This document shows, one piece after another, positions 37,030 through 46,900 of a stretch of DNA of 64,000 nt. The first letter of the stretch is position 1, and each line of letters opens with the position of its first letter. The stretch comes from Aliirhizobium wenxiniae. GTDB lineage: Bacteria; Pseudomonadota; Alphaproteobacteria; Rhizobiales; Rhizobiaceae. The notes beneath the pieces were generated by a model. It had not been told where the DNA came from and made no database searches. It worked only from the letters and a program-made list of their open reading frames with translations. Location: NCBI RefSeq assembly GCF_014201355.1, contig NZ_JACHEG010000003.1, positions 248,001 to 312,000 of the forward strand, given 5' to 3'. Made by a program: the position numbers and the translations under genes.

Positions 37030-37318
37030 ATACCTCAACATCCCTATCTCACGCTGGGATCCGAACGCGTGATTGCTGTTTCCGTACCAGATGAAGCCAG
37101 TCGACCGATACACGGCTTTCTATGGCGAAGAACCCGTCACTTATCTCAGTTATCGCGACAGCTCGTTCTTCGCTCAGGCTCTTGCGAAAACCATTCTTTG
37201 AACGAGCGCAATTCGAACTCCATACTGTCTATGAGAACGCAATGTCCGCAGCCTCGAAGGCAATGGCGGGCAACGACGTTGCATGGGATAGCAGACTCAC
37301 AGACCTCCAAACCGCAGC
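37030..37318 (+). pseudogene. Fragment of a LysR-family regulator (HypT/YjiE-like), frameshifted
   Basis: Three consecutive pieces in three frames match the C-terminal effector domain of a HypT-type LysR regulator. They are HPYLTLGSERVIAVSVPDEA (from 37039), YTAFYGEEPVTYLSYRDSSF then FAQALAKTIL (37109-37198, ending in TGA), and FFERAQFELHTVYENAMSAA then SKAMAGNDVAW (to about 37300). The DNA-binding half is absent. Together the pieces cover about 90 residues, so this is a decayed gene end. The remainder of the 36992-37324 gap holds nothing else I recognise. Confidence 0.65.
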
Positions 37319-37324
37319 GCAAGC

Positions 37325-37768
37325 TCAGCCAATCAGCATGGCAACAAAAGCGTCGTACAGCGCGAAAACAGTAATCCCTACTCGATTGTCATGGATTTCC
37401 GCCAGCAGCATTGCCAAAAGGATCAGATTAACGGTGATCAAAAATGGTTTTGCCCAGTTGCGATGACCGGAGACTACAGGTTCGATATCGCCTTCCAACG
37501 CTTTCGCCGGACCTGCAATGATCGCGATATGCGCTTCGGTAAATTCGACCGAGTGACGTATCGCCTCGATGGAAGTACTGAGCTTGCGTATTTCCTCATC
37601 GAGCCCGGGCGTTGCGGCTGCCGGCATCATCGCCGGGCTACGAGCAACTGTTTGGCGCTCCACACGCACGATACGCGAGCCTTCCAGCGAGGTATTGTCC
37701 TGCCCGATGTCTCCACGACGCAGCAGTTCGCCGGCGATTGAGTGTACGTCCGAAAGTCTGTTTTCCAT
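37325..37768 (-). CDS. Small protein with C-terminal membrane segments, end of the type I secretion operon
   Basis: I do not recognise this 147-residue protein. It has a polar N-terminal 95 residues including IRKLSTSIEAIRHSVEFTEA, likely helical, and two hydrophobic stretches near the C-terminus (PFLITVNLILLAMLLAEIHD and GITVFALYDAFVAMLIG). It is 54 bases downstream of the HlyD-like gene on the same strand, with a GGGGGA site before its ATG, so it looks like the last gene of the giant-protein secretion operon. It could assist the exporter or its regulation, but no function can be assigned from the sequence. Confidence 0.6.
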   Translation of the reverse strand: MENRLSDVHSIAGELLRRGDIGQDNTSLEGSRIVRVERQTVARSPAMMPAAATPGLDEEIRKLSTSIEAIRHSVEFTEAHIAIIAGPAKALEGDIEPVVSGHRNWAKPFLITVNLILLAMLLAEIHDNRVGITVFALYDAFVAMLIG

Positions 37769-37822
37769 GTTAGTCCCCCAATACTCCGTGAGGCATTCTC
37801 GATAGGAACGGTCCGGTCACGA

Positions 37823-39133
37823 TCAGCTTTCACGCATCGCGTGACGCAGTTGATCGGAGAGCGGCTTGATCATGTAGGACAGGATCGTGCGGTTCTCGGT
37901 CTGCATGAAGACTTCCGCCGGCATGCCGGGCTTCAGCAACGTATCTCCTACCTTGGCGATCTCGGCTTCCGGGATGCGCAGCCTTGTCAAGTAATAGCTC
38001 GCACCGGTCTTTTCGTCGGTGGTCAGATCCGGCGAGATGTCTATGACAAGCGCGCCGAGTTCCGGCGTCACCCGTTGGTTGAGCCCGCTCAGGCGAACGC
38101 GGGCATCCTGACCGCCAAAAACCTGATCGACATCGGCTGGCAAAATCATCGCCTCGACGATCAGTTCGTCGTCTTGGGGAATGATGTTCACCAACGTCTC
38201 GCCCGGACCAGCAACGCTGCCGATCGTATGAACATTGAGCTGATGCAGGGATCCGGCAATCGGCGCGCGGATTTCGAGCTTTCGCAATCTGTCGAGGGCG
38301 GCCACGCGTTCCTCACTCAGCTTGGCGATCTCTGGACGCTTCTGGTCGAGTTCGGTCAGCACGCTCTCATAGAAAGCTTCGTCCACCTGGATGAGCTTCA
38401 GTTCCGCCTGGGTCTTGGCCTGTTGCGTCTCGATGATTTCAGCCGTCAGCGCCGACTGGCTACCGGTCAGCGAAGCCTTTTCGCGCTGCATCGCGATCAG
38501 CTGCGACTGAGTGATCAGGCCACGAGCATTCAGGCTGTCATAACGGCGCAATTGATCATCGACCAACGCCATATTGGCGTCCACTGCTTTACGCTGCGCC
38601 TCGAGAGCCGAGATCTGTTCCGCAAACTGCCCTACCTGTTTCTCCAGCTGCGCCTTCTGGCTGCTCCTCGTCATCTGGCGGGCCAGTTTGAGCATGATCT
38701 GCGCTTCGGTCAGCAGGGTACGCCGGTCGGCCGGCACGAAGGAGAGTTCGGCCGGAAGATCAATGCCTGTGCGCCCCGCCTGTTCTGCAAGAAGACGTGC
38801 TTCCTGCACCATGAGCTGCGCAAGCTGGCCTTCGATGATGCCGAGATTGGCGCGAGCGGTCGTCCCGTCAAGGCGGAAAAGCAAGGCGCCGGCCTCGACG
38901 CGATCTCCCTCGTTGACGACGATTTCCGAGATGATGCCGCCATCGGCATGTTCGACTTGCTTGGCGCGGCCAAGAACAATGATCTTGCCGGCGGCCATCA
39001 CGGCGCCACTGATTTCGGCATAGGCCGCAGCGGTGCACACGCCTCCGAGGAAAAGCCCTCCGACACCGATTGCCAGGAACAGTTGCTTGCGAATGGCACC
39101 GGTGATGGTTTTGTCGAGTGTGTCATAGCGCAT
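37823..39133 (-). CDS. HlyD/PrtE-family type I secretion membrane fusion protein
   Basis: This 436-residue periplasmic adaptor links an inner-membrane ABC exporter to a TolC-like outer-membrane channel. It has one N-terminal membrane segment (LFLAIGVGGLFLGGVCTAAA), the lipoyl half-motif AAGKIIVLGRAKQVEHADGG, a long coiled-coil region of about residues 115-270, the second lipoyl half (RAPIAGSLHQLNVHTIGSVA), and the C-terminal HlyD signature region (LLKPGMPAEVFMQTENRTIL, then a second TM-free end LSDQLRHAMRES). Start 39133 is chosen because it gives the standard N-terminus and an 11-base overlap with the ATPase gene; longer frames run deep into the ATPase. No TolC gene is in the window. Confidence 0.92.
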   Translation of the reverse strand: MRYDTLDKTITGAIRKQLFLAIGVGGLFLGGVCTAAAYAEISGAVMAAGKIIVLGRAKQVEHADGGIISEIVVNEGDRVEAGALLFRLDGTTARANLGIIEGQLAQLMVQEARLLAEQAGRTGIDLPAELSFVPADRRTLLTEAQIMLKLARQMTRSSQKAQLEKQVGQFAEQISALEAQRKAVDANMALVDDQLRRYDSLNARGLITQSQLIAMQREKASLTGSQSALTAEIIETQQAKTQAELKLIQVDEAFYESVLTELDQKRPEIAKLSEERVAALDRLRKLEIRAPIAGSLHQLNVHTIGSVAGPGETLVNIIPQDDELIVEAMILPADVDQVFGGQDARVRLSGLNQRVTPELGALVIDISPDLTTDEKTGASYYLTRLRIPEAEIAKVGDTLLKPGMPAEVFMQTENRTILSYMIKPLSDQLRHAMRES

Positions 39134-40850
39134 TGGCGACCACCTTTCCGGGCTGCTGCGAGCTGCTGAGCATCGAGACATTGGAGAGAATCTGTTCCTT
39201 GTCGCCAAAGGCGACCTGCTGGCCGTTCTGGATGATAAGGACCTTGTTAACGGCAGCCAGTGCGCTTGCGCGATGCGCGACCACCACGACGATGCCGCCA
39301 CGTTCTCGGATATCCATCATTGCGCGGGAAAGCGCCTGTTCACCCTCCACATCGAGGTTGGAATTGGGTTCATCGAGAACGACAAGAAACGGGTTGCCGA
39401 ACAGGGCGCGGGCGAGGCCGACACGTTGCCGCTGGCCGGCAGAAAGGCGCGCGCCGCCCTCACCGATCATCGTGTTATAGCCTTCCGGCAAGCCAGCGAT
39501 CAGATTGTGGATCCCGGCCATCTTGGCGGCAGCGACGATCGCCACGACATCGGCGTCCTTGTCGAAGCGAGCGATGTTTTCCGCAACCGTTCCCTCGAAC
39601 AGTTCAACATCCTGCGGCAGGTAACCGATAAAGCGGCCGCGATCCTGATCGCTCCACTGGTCGATCGTCGAACCGTCGAGGCGAATGGCCCCTTTGAGCA
39701 CGGGCCACACGCCGACCAATGCACGGGCAAAGCTCGTCTTGCCGGATCCTGAGCCGCCGATGATGCCGAGCCCGTCACCAGCCTGAAGAGAAAACTCGAC
39801 ACCCTGGAGGAGCACGATAGGTTCGCCGGGCGCACTCGTCGCGGTATCCTGAACGGTCAGTTCCTGCTTTGGCAGCGGCAGACCTTCCAGCCCCTTGTCG
39901 ACATCGCATTGAAGCAGAACCTGGTTGAGACGTCCGGCTGCCTGCCGGCAGGCGATGAAGGATGGCCATTGACCGACAGCCTGTTCAATCGGCGCGATGG
40001 CGCGGGCCATGATGATCGACGAGGCGATCATCACCCCGCCGGAGATTTCCTGCTTGATCGCAAGATAGGCGCCAAGCGCCAGCATGGCCGATTGCAGGAT
40101 CATGCGCAGGAGCTTGATGACCGACGAGTAGAAATTGCTTCGGTCGGTCGCCATCTGCTGAGAGAAATAGTAGGGCTCGACCATTTCCGAAAACCGGTCT
40201 GACAGCCGCCCCAGCATGCCCATGGCGTTGACGACTTCTGAATTACGCCTTGCGCTGTCCATGATTTTCGATTGCGCGGCGGTGCGCATACCCACTTCCT
40301 TGGTCGGGCTGCGAGAGGCGAATTCGTTGCAGATGACCAGCACGAAGATGAGAGCGCCGCCGGCAAGCGCGAGATAGCCGAGCGCGCTGTGCATGATGAA
40401 GACAAGCGCGAAATAGAGCGGCATGAAGGGAAGGTCGAAGATCGAGGCAGGTCCTTGCGAGCCGAGGAAGCGGCGGATCGTATCGAGATCACGCCCGGGA
40501 TGAACGCCCGAACCCTTCGAGCCGAGCAGCACCGGAAGCCTGATATTGGCACGCAGCGATGGATTGCAGAGCCGCGTATAGACCCGCATGCTGATCCTGA
40601 GCAGCGCCTTGGAACGCAGGATGTCGAGCATGCCGCTGAAGAGATAAAGCGATAGCGTGATTACAGACAGAACGACCAGCGTCGGCACACTGCTGCTCGA
40701 CAGAACCCGATCATAGACCTGCAGCATGAAGATCGGCCCGGTCAGCATCAGGATGTTGAGCACAGCGCTGATGATGAAAATGCCCCAGAATGCCGAACGG
40801 CAGGTCCGGATGGCGTCGGCGACCGATAGATTGCGATTACGTTTCAACAT
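39123..40850 (-). CDS. PrtD-family type I secretion ABC transporter (ATPase-permease)
   Basis: This 575-residue fused membrane and ATPase protein drives export of an unfolded substrate straight through both membranes. The N-terminal half has the PrtD-type transmembrane region (GIFIISAVLNILMLTGPIFM and MLQVYDRVLSSSSVPTLVVL). The ATPase half shows Walker A GGSGSGKTS near residue 367, signature LSAGQRQRVGLARALFGNPF, and Walker B LVVLDEPNSNLDVEGE. It lacks the N-terminal C39-like peptidase domain of HlyB/RtxB-type exporters. PrtD-type exporters recognise a C-terminal signal, and the adjacent giant protein ends in DIVI. It lies 92 bases downstream of the giant gene. Confidence 0.93.
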   Translation of the reverse strand: MLKRNRNLSVADAIRTCRSAFWGIFIISAVLNILMLTGPIFMLQVYDRVLSSSSVPTLVVLSVITLSLYLFSGMLDILRSKALLRISMRVYTRLCNPSLRANIRLPVLLGSKGSGVHPGRDLDTIRRFLGSQGPASIFDLPFMPLYFALVFIMHSALGYLALAGGALIFVLVICNEFASRSPTKEVGMRTAAQSKIMDSARRNSEVVNAMGMLGRLSDRFSEMVEPYYFSQQMATDRSNFYSSVIKLLRMILQSAMLALGAYLAIKQEISGGVMIASSIIMARAIAPIEQAVGQWPSFIACRQAAGRLNQVLLQCDVDKGLEGLPLPKQELTVQDTATSAPGEPIVLLQGVEFSLQAGDGLGIIGGSGSGKTSFARALVGVWPVLKGAIRLDGSTIDQWSDQDRGRFIGYLPQDVELFEGTVAENIARFDKDADVVAIVAAAKMAGIHNLIAGLPEGYNTMIGEGGARLSAGQRQRVGLARALFGNPFLVVLDEPNSNLDVEGEQALSRAMMDIRERGGIVVVVAHRASALAAVNKVLIIQNGQQVAFGDKEQILSNVSMLSSSQQPGKVVANAL

Positions 40851-40868
40851 GAACTCGCCCCTGTATCC

Positions 40869-40931
40869 GGCCGGTCTTTGATGCCGGCCATTCCCCTTGA
40901 TTGGCGGCGGCGCCCTTTGGCAGGCGCCGCC
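40869..40931 (-). terminator. Two GC-rich hairpins between the giant gene and its exporter genes
   Basis: GGCGGCGCC (40906-40914) pairs with GGCGCCGCC (40923-40931), and GGCCGG (40869-40874) pairs with CCGGCC (40884-40889). Both lie in the 92-base gap. They likely reduce read-through so that exporter genes are made at lower levels than the substrate. Confidence 0.55.
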
Positions 40932-40942
40932 ATCCAGTCGCG

Positions 40943-43900
40943 TCAGATGACGATGTCGTAGCCCTGCAGGTGGTTCTGTTCCTGCTCATCGAGCGGCGTC
41001 GTGCCGAGATCGGCGATCTCTGGCGCTGGCGGCGTCTCGTCGATGGCCGAGGTTTCTGTATCCAGCCCGAGGCTCGCCAGCGTCATCGCGGATGCACCGG
41101 CCGGTTCGAGCGTGAAGGACGAGAAGTCCTGCGAGCCGCCATTGAAGGTCAGGCGCACGACTGTCGTGCCGGCGTCGAGCGTGACGCTCACCGTTTCCGT
41201 ATCCTGGAAGTTCGACCAGGTTCCGGTTCTCGGTGTCGCGACCGTCACGGTATCAACTGCCGAGCCGTTGGTGAACGTAGCCGTGACGCTGCGGTTAGGT
41301 CCGCCGGTTTCGCCAAGCGACATCAACAGGTTGAAATCGTAGGTGCCTGCCTCAGTGACATTGATCGTGTATTCCAGCCATTCGCCATTGGCGATCCAGC
41401 CGACGTCGCCGCTGCCCGTTATCTCGACCGACGAACCCGCACGACCACCATTGGTACCACCCTGAAGGCCGGCGGCATCGTTGTAAGCGACACCCTGACC
41501 ACCAGTGTCATAGTCGATACCGTCGATAACGAGACCCGCATCACCAAGCGCCGGGGCAACACCGCCGAAAGGTTGCTGGCCGGCCGGAGCCGTCAGTGTG
41601 AAGGATGCGAGATCCAGCACATAGCCGTTAGAGGCAAGCGGGCCGTTGAAGGTCAACCGCAGCGTTTGGACGCCGGCCCCGAGATTGATCGAGATCGGCG
41701 CACTCTGAGCAAATGCGGCGCTGTCGAAATTGGACCCGCCCGCATGGCCGTCGGCAAGGGTAACCGTGCCGAGTTGGGTCTGGCCGTTGAGAGACACCCC
41801 GATCGTAGCACCGGCCACCGGCGTCTTGGCGTTGGCCGAGAATGTGTAGGTTCCGGCAGTCGGCACGTTGATCGTGTATTCCACCCACTCACCCGGCTTA
41901 ACATGGCCGATATCGAGACCCGAGCCGACCAGTTCGACACCGCGCCCCGGCCGGAAGGTCGGGTTGCTCGTCGGGTTGTCGAGACCCGCATTGTCGTTCC
42001 AGGAAATGCCCTGGCCGCCATTGTCGAAGTTCGTCGCATCGACGTTGAGCACACCGTTGGTGAAGGTCGGGGCGGCACCCGGATATGGTGTCTGCTGGTT
42101 GACTGGCGCCGTCAGCTTGAAGGACGCCAGATCCAGGACATAACCGTTCGATGCGAGCGGACCGTTGAAGGTCAGTCGCAGCGTCTGGACGCCTGCACCA
42201 AGGTTGAGCGAAATCGGCGCGCTGTCGGCAAAAGCCGCATTGCCGAAGTTTGATCCGCCAGCATGGCCATCCGCCAGCGTGACGACACCGAGTTGCGTCT
42301 GGCCGTTGAGCGAGACCGAGATGGTGGCGCCGGTCACCGGTGTCTTGGCATTGGCCGAGAACGTGTAGGTCCCGGCGGTCGGCACGTTGATCGTGTATTC
42401 CACCCATTCGCCCGGTTTCACATGGCCGATATCGAGGCCCGAGCCGACCAGTTCGACATCGCGGCCCGGCCGGAAGGTCGGGTTGCTTGTCGGGTTGTCG
42501 AGGCCGGCATTGTCGTTCCACGAAATACCCTGGCCGCCATTGTCAAAGTTCGTCGCGTCGACGGTCAGAACACCGTTGGTGAAGGTCGGAGCCGTTCCGC
42601 CATAGGGAGTCTGCGGCCCGGTCGGCGGCGTGGTCGTATCGAAGAAGTTGACCGTGCCGTCATTATCCGCGTCGAGCCGCAGCGCATCGTTGATGCCGTC
42701 GCCATTGGCATCGTTGGCTGCCGTCAAGACATGAGGCTTGACGTTCTTGATGATGAACATGTGGTCGTTGTAGTCGTAGTTGCCGGCACCGGGATAATCC
42801 TGGATGGCGATATAGGTGCCGGGAATGACGTTGCCGTCTGCATCGAGAGCCTCGAAGAAGCGGATCAGGTGACCCTGGTCCTCGCCGACAAGCTGACCGA
42901 AATTGGGATCTATCTTGTTGGCTTCCGGATCGGTCCAGGACGAGTAGGTCGGGCGACCATCAACCGAGATGAACAGGCCGAACGGCGTGTTCTGGTTGAT
43001 GACGCCGCGGGCGACCGAGGCACCTGCCCCCGTTCCCGTCACCAACTGATCGGGCAGAACCGTCTGGCCCTGCTGATCGTCATTGGCGAAGAGATTGGTA
43101 ACCGCACTCGTGCCGACCTGATGATAGCCAAGACGAGCGACATTGCCCTGCTGCAGGAAGGCAGCCATCTGGATGATTTCGACGCCCTTCGACGGATCGA
43201 GCTTTTCCAGATAAGGCATCAGGACTTCGTCGCCGACGGTTTCCACCTCGCCGCCATTGGCAAGCTGGCCCTGCGCCATATCAGTCGAATAACCGAAGGC
43301 TTCGACGATCTGTTCGACGGTCGGCTCCGAATTGTTTTCGGAGAATTCCTGCGCCAGACCGGCAAGCTGGATGATCTGGGCTCCATCGTAGTCGTTGGAG
43401 TTGATCGTCAGCGTTGCCTTGTAGATATCAGCACCGGCAGTATTGCCGGCATGGGTACCCTTGAAGCGGACGGTGACCTGAACCGAGGCGCCGGCGGCAA
43501 CGCTCGTAGGAACAGTGCCGACAAACTCGAAGGCCGAGGTATCGGAAAGAACCAGGCTCGTCAGCGTCAGCGAGGTAAAGCCATCATTGGTAATGGTGAA
43601 TGTCGCTTCGTTGCGGAAGGTTTGCGCGGCATTCACCGGCTGATCGATATTGGTGAACACTAGACGGTCGTCTGCCGCAGCATCGTCGAGACCGGAAATG
43701 ACCATATCCGCACCGAAACCGACCGGCTGGACACCTTCGATGACGAAGAGGTTGTCGTTATAATCGTAGTTGATGCCGGTATAGTCCATGATACCGAGAT
43801 AGACGTTCGGGATCACGTTGCCGTTGGCATCGAGCGCCTGGAACATCTTCACCGTATGCCCCTGCTGCGCACCGGGGACGATGACGCCGCCGGTCGGGTT

Positions 43901-46900
43901 AAGGCGCGGGTCGGTAGAAAGGCCGGCCACGGTAATGCCGAAGATTTCGTTGCCCGCCCATCCGTCAGAGATATCATTGTTGGTGAAGTTGCGGGTGGCA
44001 AAGGTGTTGTCATTGCCGGCATTCGGCAGAAGGCGCTGGTTGTCGTTGCCTTCGTGGTTCCAGAAGGTGGTGCCCTGCCCTTTATTGCCAGGATTGTGGA
44101 TGCCGATCGTGGCGCCGCCGGGGCCGTGGAATGCCGCGATCTGGGTGATCTTCGCGGATGTCACCCCATCGGCAAGCTTCCAGTAAGGAGACAGCACTTC
44201 CGTTTCGTCCGTCTTGGCGAAAACGTCGTTGGTGGAGAGAACCGAGTTCTCGCCGCCGCCCTGCAATCTCAAGCCTTCGATGACGTTGCCGAAGCCGAAG
44301 ATCTTCCAGATCTCGTTGACATTAGGCTCCTGACCGCCCTCGTCGCGTGCCTGCCAGAAGCCGGCAAGTTTTATGTTTGCGACCGGGCTGTCCTGGTCGT
44401 TGGTGATGAGCTTCAACTGGCCTTCGAAGACGGTCGAGGTCGCATCGACGTTGGTTGTCGGCGGCGTATAGGCCGCACGATTGAAGACGACCGTGACGTC
44501 AAGGAAGGAACCGGGCGCGATCGTAGCGCCATTCAGCGCATTCGGGTTCTGCAACACGAACGGGCCGGTGAGTTGGTAGGTGCTGATCGTCAGTGGCTCG
44601 GTGCCGGTATTGGTGAGGCGCACCGTACCAGTGTCTTTGAAGTCGCGCGGCGCACCAGGTTCGACTGCATCCGGGTTCTCGATATAGGAGAAATGCAGCC
44701 GGTCGTCGAAATAGGCGGCATCAAGGCTCTGCACTGCGATATCGGCATTGGGATTACCCGGTGCCGGCTGGATATCGAGATAGTCGAGACCATTGGCACC
44801 CGGAGCGTTCGAGACGATGCGCAACTGATAGTTCTCACCGGCTTCGAGCGTCAGATAGACGGACTCCTCCCCTGCCGTTCCGGCACCCGGAAAGGCGCTG
44901 ATATCAACCTCGACGCCGTTGAGGAACCACTTCAGCGACTGACCATTGGCGGCGTTGGCATTGGCCGCAACGTCCAGCTTGTATGTGCCATCCGCATCGA
45001 CAGTGAAGTAGAAGTCGACGGTGCTGCCATTAACCGTATGAGCAGAGCCATCGGTTGCTTCAAGCTCGATGCGTCCTGCCCCGTCGATCTCGGCGTAATC
45101 CGGCTCAAAGACCGCGATCGCATTCTTGGTAACGCGGATATAGTCGATATTGGGACCATTGCCGCCGGGTGCCGTCAGGGTGATGACGTTAGTGCCGGCT
45201 GACAGGTCGAGTGTAACTGACTGCGGACCCCAGACAGTTTCCCCGGCATTCGAGTTCGAAGCGAATGGCAGGACCTGCACGGCCACGCCATTGACCGAGA
45301 TGGTCATCGGGCGCGCTGCCTTGCCGGAACCGAGCGCATAGAGGATATCGAGGCCGTAACTTCCGCTGGCGCCTGTTGAGATCGTCCAGCTTACCGACTG
45401 GTCGGCCGTGCCGACATAGTCGACGAAGGCGCCGCCGGACTGATTGCGATTTTCGGTGATGATCGCCGCCCCGCCGAGATCGGCCTTTTCCGCCTCGTAT
45501 TTGACGTAGGTCGTGCCATCGACGACTATTTCGCCATCGTTGGGAACGGAATTGCCTTCGCTCGCCACCAGCACTTCCAGCTGGTCGATATTTGGGCCGG
45601 TGTTGGAGACTGAACGCAGGGTCACCGTATTGGCGCCTGCCGTCAGCACGACCGGGATCTCGATCGTCTGCCAGTTGTTCCAGGGGTCGGAACCATCGGT
45701 AACCGAGGTTGGCGTAAAGGACTGGACCTTGATGATCGTGCCGTTGATTTCGAGCTGCAACGGCCTGTCCGTCGTGCCGCCATTGGCGTAGCGGAAGCGC
45801 AGGATGGCATTGCCGGCCTGATCCGACGGAACAGAGAAGTTGAAGCTGATGAAATCGGCATTTGTGGAGCCGAAATCTGCATAACCACCCGGAATTCCAT
45901 CATTGCTGTTTGTATTCCCGTCCGTGCCGTAAGCACCCGGGCGCAGCCCGTTCACCGTGCCGGCAACATTGCCGGGCTCGATATTGGAAGCATCGCGGAT
46001 CTGAATCTGCGGCGCTGTCCCGGTCGGCACGACAACGGAGGTGCCATCATTCGGCGTCTTGTCTTCCGCCTGGATGGTGGTGAGAAGCACGAAGTCCTCA
46101 CCGGAAGGTTCCTCACCAGGCACGAAATTCAGGCTCACAGTCTTGCTGTTCAGTGCATCGTCCGTAACTTCCAGGCTGGCGGTCACCGGCCCGGAGGTTG
46201 TTCCGAGATCGATGGTGAACTGTTTCTGCGCATTGACGGTGATCGTCTGCTTCGGCCCGCCATTGAAGGAAATGCGGATCGCCGTAATGTCATCATCGAG
46301 ACCGTCGATGCGGAAAACCGCAGTTTCAGGATCGCTGACGTCGACGGCGACGAGGGCGAGATTGTTGCCCTCGTCGGCCGTCAGATCCTGCGTAACGCCA
46401 CCGGGCGCCGGGGTAAGCAGGATCAGCTGGCTCGCACCCGTGCTGCGGTTCAGCGTCATCAGGTAAAGCTGGCCGGTAACGGGGTTTTCTATGATGTCGA
46501 GCGGATCGATATAGTCATCGATGACGGAACCATCTGGGCGGCGCAGAACATCATCATCGATGATGTTGCCCTGTGCGTCGACACGAATGTAGCGAACGTT
46601 GTCGCCGGTCGAGAACTGGGCGAAGAGGACGGCACCCTTGAGGTTGGAGCCGAAGGCCCCGCCGGTATATTCAATCGCACCGTTCGGCGATTGGTTGTAG
46701 CCGAGATTGTAGACACCATCGAGATCGTAGTCCGGATCCGGCTGAACGCCGGTCTGGTATCCATCCGTATTGCTGTTGCCGTCATTGCCGCCGACAACCT
46801 CGTTTGGGTCCCGGCCACCCGTCGGGTTGCCACCATTGAGGATATATTGATCGCGCAGCACGTTGGGATGGCCGTAATAACCGCCCTCATCGATAGTGAA

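Noticed and set aside
37742..39169. 475-codon open frame on the plus strand
   Set aside because: It is a mirror of the HlyD-like gene. The opposite strand has clear lipoyl and coiled-coil features.
41585..42605. Repeats as a CRISPR array or assembly duplication
   Set aside because: The period is 519 bases, the repeats are in frame inside a coding domain, and copies differ at scattered codon positions. They are domain duplications.
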